Assembly (NCBI RefSeq): GCF_900109515.1 | Contig: NZ_FOBD01000021.1 | Location: 1-64,000 of the forward strand | DNA: 64,000 bases | Source: Paenibacillus sp. OK003 | GTDB taxonomy: Bacteria > Bacillota > Bacilli > Paenibacillales > Paenibacillaceae | Direction: 5' to 3' | Part shown: positions 62,131-64,000 of the stretch, one piece after another | Position numbering within the stretch: position 1 is the first letter of the stretch | Layout: each line of letters opens with the position of its first letter | Made by a program: the position numbers and the translations under genes | Notes under the pieces: generated by a model | Databases searched by the model: none | What the model saw: only the letters and a program-made list of their open reading frames with translations | Told to the model about the DNA's origin: nothing

Positions 62131-62475
62131 ATGAAGATTAGCAAACAAAATGCGGCACACTATATATGGGGTGGGCAATGTGATGGCTGGCATCTCGTTC
62201 AAAATGGAGAACTGAGCGTTATTCATGAACTTATGCCTGCAGGAACATCTGAAACTCGGCATTATCATTCGATAAGTCGTCAGTTCTTTTTCATCCTTAG
62301 TGGTGAGGCCTGTATGGAACTTAACGGGGAAGAGTTCATGCTTGGACCCCATGAAGGGATAGAAATTGCGCCGAAGATGCCACATCAGATGCAGAATCGG
62401 GGCGAAGCAGACGTAGAGTTTCTTGTCATTTCACAGCCCACCACTCGTGGTGATCGAATAGAAATGGACATGTAG
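62131..62475 (+). CDS. Cupin domain protein
   Basis: 114 residues. Single-domain cupin: motif 1 GTSETRHYHSISRQFFFILSG carries two His and a Gln in place of the usual Glu; motif 2 is PHEGIEIAPKMPHQMQNRG with the third His. Probably a metal-binding enzyme or ligand sensor; substrate unknown. CGGAGGCGG precedes the ATG. 35 bases upstream of the sensor kinase gene, same strand, so possibly in one transcript. Confidence 0.82.
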   Translation: MKISKQNAAHYIWGGQCDGWHLVQNGELSVIHELMPAGTSETRHYHSISRQFFFILSGEACMELNGEEFMLGPHEGIEIAPKMPHQMQNRGEADVEFLVISQPTTRGDRIEMDM

Positions 62476-62510
62476 TTAAATTATTAATTTTATAACAAAG
62501 GAAGAGATAG

Positions 62511-64000
62511 ATGAGACCGTTCCGAATTCGCCTGGCCATCATTATGATGGTGCTGATCGGTATTTCCGTCATTGTGGCGGGGTATACGATGGGCAGAGTT
62601 TTTAAGACTACTCACATTAATGCACTGGAGCAAACGATGGTGCGTGAGATCAACTTGCTAAAAGCAACGTTCCCGTTTCATGATGCATCCGATCCTACAA
62701 ATGCAGAGACACAGAAATATTATTCAGATCGCGCTGTCGAGCTGGATCGACTGACGGATTCACGGGTAACCTTTATCAATAAAGACGGGACGGTCATTGG
62801 CGACTCGGAGAGCGATCCCAATTCAATGGATAACCATTTGAACCGTCAGGAGATTAAAGAAGCGGTTGGGCAAAACTATGGTCAGTCGATTCGTTATAGT
62901 GCAACACTTGGACAGGATATGCTGTATGTGGCGCTACCTGTGAATTCGGATCAAAGCGACATGATCGAGCTGCCCAGTGGGAAATTTGACGGTTACATTC
63001 GATTGTCCATGAGTCTTGAAGCTGTGGATCAGGGTCTCCAGCAGGGCTGGATTTTGATGGTTTTCACGTTGGGCCTTCTGTTCCTGATTGTGGCTCTGGT
63101 TAGTTATCGGGTTGCGCGGGGACTAACATCACCTATTGAGCATATTACGAAGGTGGCTCACCGGATCACCAAGCTGGATTATGATGCGAGAGTGGATGTA
63201 ACTCGTAATGATGAGATCGGTCAACTGGGACTTGCCATAAATGGAATGGCAGACAGCCTTCAGATGCAGCTGAAGACGATCAGGGATAATGAAGCGCTGC
63301 TGCAAAGTGTGCTTGCCAACATGACAGGCGGCATTATAATGATTGATGCAGGTCAATCGATTGCACTGGTCAATCGGGAAGCAGAGCGTATTCTTGGCAT
63401 TCAGGCAGAGCGGGTTACTGGCAGGCCATATATTGAATTGAAGCGGCATTATGAGCTGACCCGCACGATTGAAGAAAGTGTAGCATTGCGAGAACCGATG
63501 CATGAAGAAGTGAGTGTGTTCAATCCGGTGGAAAAATTGATTCGCATTGACGGGGTACCGATGTCTGAAGATGACGGTGCTTACCGGGGGATGCTCTTCC
63601 TCCTCCAGGATGTAACGGCGATCCGCAGGCTGGAATCGATGCGCAGTGAGTTTGTAGCGAACGTATCTCATGAGCTCAAGACGCCGGTAGCTGCGGTCAA
63701 AGGTTTTGCCGAAACCCTTCTCAGCGGCGGGGTACAGGACAAAGAGACGGAGCGTTCATTCCTGCAGATCATCTATGATGAAGGTGACAGATTGAACCGA
63801 TTAATCGGAGATATTCTGGAGTTGTCCAAAATCGAGTCCAAACGTGCTCCCCTGCAGTGTTCACCAGTGCATGTGCATTCGTTCTTCGAGATGGTTCTGG
63901 GTACCCTGTCCAAGGTGGCGGAGAAGAAAGAGATTCGACTGGAGATGAATGTTCCCGAAGAATTGTATATTGAAGCTGATGAGGATAAAATGAAGCAGAT
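62511..64000 (+). CDS. PhoR-like sensor histidine kinase, truncated by the window edge
   Basis: About 496 codons visible; the ATP-binding domain lies beyond 64000. Membrane segments near 8-28 and 178-198 flank an extracytoplasmic sensor (about 29-177). HAMP (about 200-250), PAS (about 260-365) and HisKA follow, with the phosphorylation site His387 in ANVSHELKTPVAAVKG. This is the PhoR/ResE/WalK-type layout. The gene starts at 62511 after AAAGGAAGAG. Location downstream of citZ-icd-mdh suggests PhoR, but no response regulator gene precedes it, as phoP does in B. subtilis; the partner may lie downstream or elsewhere. Confidence 0.88.
   Translation, partial: MRPFRIRLAIIMMVLIGISVIVAGYTMGRVFKTTHINALEQTMVREINLLKATFPFHDASDPTNAETQKYYSDRAVELDRLTDSRVTFINKDGTVIGDSESDPNSMDNHLNRQEIKEAVGQNYGQSIRYSATLGQDMLYVALPVNSDQSDMIELPSGKFDGYIRLSMSLEAVDQGLQQGWILMVFTLGLLFLIVALVSYRVARGLTSPIEHITKVAHRITKLDYDARVDVTRNDEIGQLGLAINGMADSLQMQLKTIRDNEALLQSVLANMTGGIIMIDAGQSIALVNREAERILGIQAERVTGRPYIELKRHYELTRTIEESVALREPMHEEVSVFNPVEKLIRIDGVPMSEDDGAYRGMLFLLQDVTAIRRLESMRSEFVANVSHELKTPVAAVKGFAETLLSGGVQDKETERSFLQIIYDEGDRLNRLIGDILELSKIESKRAPLQCSPVHVHSFFEMVLGTLSKVAEKKEIRLEMNVPEELYIEADEDKMKQ

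Noticed and set aside
1..64000. CRISPR arrays, tRNA or rRNA genes, prophage modules
   Set aside because: No regularly spaced repeats, no cloverleaf or rRNA sequence, and no phage structural genes were noticed on reading; a dedicated scan was not possible.

Overview
The window looks like chromosomal DNA of a Paenibacillus-type, endospore-forming Firmicute with moderate GC. The evidence is a sufCDSUB operon of Firmicute type, the spore genes cotJABC, ytrHI, ytvI and a YjcZ-like peptide, a bank of YheC/YheD spore-coat ATP-grasp proteins, Bacillus-like neighbourhoods (ytrIH/dnaE, ytoI/ytpI, accDA-pyk, citZ-icd-mdh), and strong AGGAGG ribosome sites with frequent GTG/TTG starts. No rRNA, tRNA, CRISPR array or prophage was seen. 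Species assignment is inference.

Layout. 1-7.6 kb: the cut end of an insertion sequence, a DegV lipid-binding protein, small membrane proteins, a protein with an Hfq/Sm-like C-terminus, YunC, the methionine-salvage pair mtnK-mtnA, a Dps ferritin and a DUF1802 protein. 7.6-13.3 kb: the sufCDSUB Fe-S assembly operon, behind a promoter whose -10 box lies inside a long palindrome. 13.3-24.9 kb: a secreted nuclease/phosphatase-fold enzyme fused to a jacalin lectin, an M23 peptidase, a YjcZ-like peptide, two HD-GYP proteins, a MoaD-MoaE fusion, YunD, radical-SAM YfkAB, a CorC/HlyC membrane protein and cotJABC. 25.0-28.6 kb: a compact reverse-strand cluster (ThDP enzyme, carboxymuconolactone-decarboxylase-like protein, small unknown protein, KAS III-like enzyme with altered catalytic residues) that looks like an uncharacterised small-molecule pathway. 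29-32.8 kb: a Gfo/Idh/MocA oxidoreductase, a CHASE3 chemoreceptor and a HAD hydrolase.

32.9-39.3 kb: five consecutive YheC/YheD-family genes, divergent from yheA. 39.5-47.7 kb: yheA, a small membrane protein, ytoI facing ytpI, the sporulation pair ytrH-ytrI with a sigma-E-like promoter, and divergent dnaE carrying two large low-complexity insertions. 47.7-48.2 kb holds what look like IS scars. 48.2-55.4 kb: a YutG/PgpA-like protein, a small protein, accD-accA, a short-form pyk, a thioesterase, fxsA and ytvI. 55.4-64.0 kb: citZ-icd-mdh with a readable control region, a membrane protein, a 7TM-PAS-GGDEF diguanylate cyclase, a cupin protein and the start of a PhoR-like sensor kinase that runs off the window.

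How it fits together. Core metabolism (TCA entry, fatty-acid initiation, pyruvate kinase, Fe-S assembly, methionine salvage) is interleaved with sporulation genes and cyclic-di-GMP turnover genes. The most unusual items are the ThDP/KAS III cluster, the five-gene YheC/YheD array, the insertions in DnaE, the suf operator-promoter overlap, the Hfq-like domain protein and the MoaD-MoaE fusion. All functional calls rest on reading motifs and gene order; no database search was run.
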